From JAEUPI01 sp036520715 (GTDB taxonomy: Bacteria > Pseudomonadota > Gammaproteobacteria > Burkholderiales > Burkholderiaceae_C): 7,225 nt of DNA. The position numbers were made by a program, and so were the translations under genes. This document shows, one piece after another, positions 5,483-7,225 of this stretch (position 1 is the stretch's first letter; the number at the start of each line of letters is the position of its first letter). The notes under the pieces were generated by a model. It saw only the letters and a program-made list of their open reading frames with translations, was not told the origin of the DNA and did not search any database. The DNA is taken from positions 1-7,225 of the forward strand of contig DATDJF010000360.1 in the NCBI GenBank assembly GCA_036520715.1. The letters run 5' to 3'.

Positions 5483-6693
5483 GGTTCGGCTCCTGCGGGT
5501 CGGTGCAGCGCCTGTGCGCAGGCTGCTGCACTGGCCCAGGCCCACTGGAAGTTGTAGCCGCCCAGCCAGCCGGTGACGTCGAGCACTTCGCCGATGAAGT
5601 ACAGGCCCGGCACACGGCGGCTTTGCATCGACTGGCCGTTCAACTCTCGCGTGTCGACGCCGCCGGCGGTGACCTCGGCCTTGCGGTAGCCCTCGCTGCC
5701 GCTCGGCACGACGGCCCATTGCTGCAACCGCGTCGCCAGCGCGCCGAGGTCACGGTCGCGCATCTCGGGCAGCATGGCGTCGGCCGCTGCGCCGTGCAAC
5801 GCGAGCCAGGTGTCCGCGAGCCGGCGTGGCATCAGTCCGGCGAGCACCTGACCCAACCGGCGCTGCGCACCCTGCTTGGCGGCGATCAGCTCGCCGCGCA
5901 GGTCGTGCCCCGGCGCCAGGTCGATGCGCAATGCGTCGCCGGCGCGCCAGTGGTTCGAGACCTGCAGGATGGCCGGGCCGCTCAGGCCCCGATGGGTGAA
6001 CAGCAGGTCCTCGAGAAACGCCGTGCGCGGATTGCCGTCGATGGCCACCTCGACCTCGAGCGACAGCCCGGCCAGCGCGGCGAACGGAGTCCACGCCGCG
6101 GCGTCGAACGTGAGCGGCACCAGCCCCGGGCGCGGTTCGACGATCGAGTGGCCGAACTGTCGCGCCAACCGATAGCCGAAGTCGCTGGCGCCGATCTTGG
6201 GGATCGACAGGCCACCGGTGGCGACCACCACCTGCGGGGTGGCGACGCTGCCGCGATCGGTGTCGAGCTCGAAGCCCTTGGCGCCATGGCGCAGCGCGGC
6301 CACCGTGCAGGGCTGCCAGCGCTGCACGCCGCCGAGCGCGCACTCGGCCAGCAGCATGTCGATGACCTGCTGGCTGGAGCCGTCGCAGAAGAGCTGGCCC
6401 TTGTGCTTCTCGTGCCAGGCGATCGCGTAACGATCCACCAGCTCGATGAAATCACGCGGCGTGTAGCGCGCCAGCGCCGAGCGGCAGAAGTCGGGGTTGG
6501 CCGACAGAAAGTGCGCCGGCGCGGCCTCGCGATTGGTGAAGTTGCAGCGGCCGCCGCCCGAGATGCGGATCTTCTCGGCCACCACGCTCGCGTGGTCGAT
6601 CAGCAGCACGCGGATGCCGCGTTGCCCGGCGATCGCCGCGCAGTGCAGCCCGGCCGCACCGGCGCCGATGATGACCGCGTCGGCCTCGTGCAT
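5479..6693 (-). CDS. HI0933/YhiN-type FAD-dependent flavoprotein
   Basis: 404 residues, the usual length for the HI0933-like (BaiN/YhiN) family of NAD(P)/FAD-dependent oxidoreductases. Seen in sequence: an N-terminal Rossmann FAD motif, AVIIGAGAAGLHCA, with G10, G12 and G15; the family signature ISGGGRCNFTN at 44-54; a central VVVATGGLSIPKIGASDFGY; EVTAGGVDTREL; and the C-terminal FAD-binding block at 368-388 (starts GEVLDVTGW, includes GGYNFQWAW). The protein has no signal peptide and should be cytoplasmic. Members of the family have been linked to bile-acid dehydroxylation (BaiN) and called aminoacetone oxidases, but most have no proven substrate, so no precise reaction is claimed. ATG 6693 puts the FAD motif at residue 7, as expected, although no clear Shine-Dalgarno precedes it. 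Its stop shares bases with the stop of the convergent amidohydrolase gene. Divergent from the MoxR-type gene after 104 bases. Confidence 0.9.
   Translation of the reverse strand: MHEADAVIIGAGAAGLHCAAIAGQRGIRVLLIDHASVVAEKIRISGGGRCNFTNREAAPAHFLSANPDFCRSALARYTPRDFIELVDRYAIAWHEKHKGQLFCDGSSQQVIDMLLAECALGGVQRWQPCTVAALRHGAKGFELDTDRGSVATPQVVVATGGLSIPKIGASDFGYRLARQFGHSIVEPRPGLVPLTFDAAAWTPFAALAGLSLEVEVAIDGNPRTAFLEDLLFTHRGLSGPAILQVSNHWRAGDALRIDLAPGHDLRGELIAAKQGAQRRLGQVLAGLMPRRLADTWLALHGAAADAMLPEMRDRDLGALATRLQQWAVVPSGSEGYRKAEVTAGGVDTRELNGQSMQSRRVPGLYFIGEVLDVTGWLGGYNFQWAWASAAACAQALHRPAGAEP
5501..5533. terminator. Strong inverted repeat just downstream of the amidohydrolase stop
   Basis: Outer arms GTGCAG (5503-5508) and CTGCAC (5526-5531), inner arms GCCTG (5510-5514) and CAGGC (5519-5523), loop TGCG, with a 1x2 internal bulge; the ends at 5501/5533 also pair. 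It starts 18 bases after the amidohydrolase stop and lies within the C-terminal coding part of the flavoprotein gene. No T-run follows on the plus strand, so terminator function for the amidohydrolase mRNA is tentative. Confidence 0.35.
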
Positions 6694-6797
6694 CGGCGCG
6701 ATGATAGGGGCGTGCAGGGCGCGTCATGCGCTGCCGCGCGCCGTCGATGTCGATCTGGCACCATCGCGATCCATTTCCGTTGACCGAGGGAGCCTGC
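6694..6797. promoter_or_regulatory. Divergent promoter region between flavoprotein and MoxR-type genes
   Basis: 104 bases between two divergent starts. The plus gene has GAGGGAG (6786-6792) 5 bases before its ATG. The minus gene has no recognisable ribosome site. No convincing sigma-70 boxes or operator repeats were seen. Confidence 0.4.
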
Positions 6798-7225
6798 ATG
6801 GATGGAGACGATGTCCGCCTCGCCGACGGCCGTGAGCGGGCGCTGGCGCTGGAGCGCGAGGTCGCCACCGTGGTGATCGGGCAGGCGCGCGTGATCCGGC
6901 TCGTCACCACCGCGGTGTTTGCGCGCGGTCACGTGCTGCTGCAGGGTGACGTCGGCGTGGGCAAGACGCTGCTATTGCGCGCGCTGGCGCGGGTGCTCGG
7001 CGGCGCGTTCGCGCGCAGCGAGGGCACGATCGACCTGATGCCGGCCGACCTCGTGTACTACACGTACATCAATGCCGACGGCCGCCCGGCCGTCGAGGCG
7101 GGGCCGCTGATCCGCCACGGCGAGGAGCTGGCGATCTTCTTCTTCAACGAGATCAATCGTGCGCGGCCGCAGGTGCACGCGCTGCTGCTGCGCGTGATGG
7201 CCGAGCGCAGCGTGCAGGCCTTCAA
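6798..7225 (+). CDS. MoxR-type AAA+ ATPase (partial, continues beyond right edge)
   Basis: 142 residues are visible and the frame is open at the window end. MoxR-type AAA+ ATPases act as cytoplasmic chaperone-like ATPases that help assemble or activate partner complexes, often encoded beside von Willebrand factor A-domain proteins. Seen in sequence: an N-terminal helical lead with VIGQARVIRL (the usual MoxR opening), Walker A GDVGVGKT at residues 50-57 with Lys56, then EGTIDLMPADLVYY, and the Walker B region IFFFNEINRARPQVHALLL around residues 113-131. Most MoxR proteins have an Asp before the Glu here (DEINR); this one has Asn117-Glu118. The catalytic Glu118 is kept. ATG 6798 follows GAGGGAG by 5 bases, which fixes the start. 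The sensor and lid regions lie outside the window, so its subfamily and partners cannot be judged. Confidence 0.85.
   Translation, partial: MDGDDVRLADGRERALALEREVATVVIGQARVIRLVTTAVFARGHVLLQGDVGVGKTLLLRALARVLGGAFARSEGTIDLMPADLVYYTYINADGRPAVEAGPLIRHGEELAIFFFNEINRARPQVHALLLRVMAERSVQAF

Noticed and set aside
3917..5719. 600-codon open frame on the minus strand opposite the amidohydrolase
   Set aside because: Antisense shadow of a gene with complete motifs; the product is His/Arg/Val-rich with no recognisable fold and overlaps two real genes.
6718..6742. GGCGCG / CGCGCC inverted repeat upstream of the flavoprotein
   Set aside because: Six GC-only pairs with a 13-base loop are expected by chance at this base composition, and nothing else supports a function.
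4990..6783. 597-codon open frame on the plus strand opposite the flavoprotein
   Set aside because: Shadow of the HI0933-type gene and the amidohydrolase end; no motifs, biased composition.
1..7225. CRISPR arrays, tRNA genes, insertion sequences, attachment sites
   Set aside because: No spaced direct repeats, cloverleaf, transposase or integrase sequence, or terminal inverted repeats were seen; codon and base use look even across the window.

Overview
The window is a compact, GC-rich stretch of bacterial chromosome. The high GC content, the long antisense reading frames it produces, and the protein families suggest a betaproteobacterium, probably a Burkholderiales genus of the Rubrivivax/Leptothrix/Ideonella kind. 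That placement is inferred from general familiarity with such proteins, not from a search. I see no rRNA or tRNA genes, insertion sequences, CRISPR arrays or phage genes. Nearly all of the sequence is coding, and no gap without a gene reaches 300 bases.

Layout, left to right: (1) 1-804, minus strand, the N-terminal part of an exported TPR-like protein that runs off the left edge. (2) 898-1686, plus, a ChaC-type gamma-glutamylcyclotransferase that breaks down glutathione. (3) 1837-2130, plus, a 97-residue single-pass membrane protein of unknown function. (4) 2142-3713, minus, a family 5 (dipeptide/oligopeptide type) ABC transporter substrate-binding protein with a signal peptide. (5) 3878-5482, plus, a Tat-exported metal-dependent amidohydrolase. 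(6) 5479-6693, minus, a HI0933/YhiN-type FAD flavoprotein whose stop overlaps that of gene 5. (7) 6798 to the right edge, plus, the N-terminal part of a MoxR-type AAA+ ATPase.

Gene order alternates in strand, so there are no long operons. Three divergent gaps (805-897, 3714-3877, 6694-6797) are the likely promoter regions, and two convergent junctions (2131-2141 and 5479-5482) are very tight and sit beside GC-rich inverted repeats that may end transcription. The most interesting unit is the divergent pair at 2142-5482: a periplasmic binding protein with no permease or ATPase genes here, back to back with a Tat-exported amidohydrolase whose active site departs from the usual deaminase pattern. 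Together they could capture and hydrolyse an unidentified amide or heterocyclic compound in the periplasm. This link is inferred from position only. Other points worth a look are an Asn in place of the usual Walker B Asp in the MoxR-type ATPase, and a hairpin that would mask the ribosome binding site of the small membrane protein.
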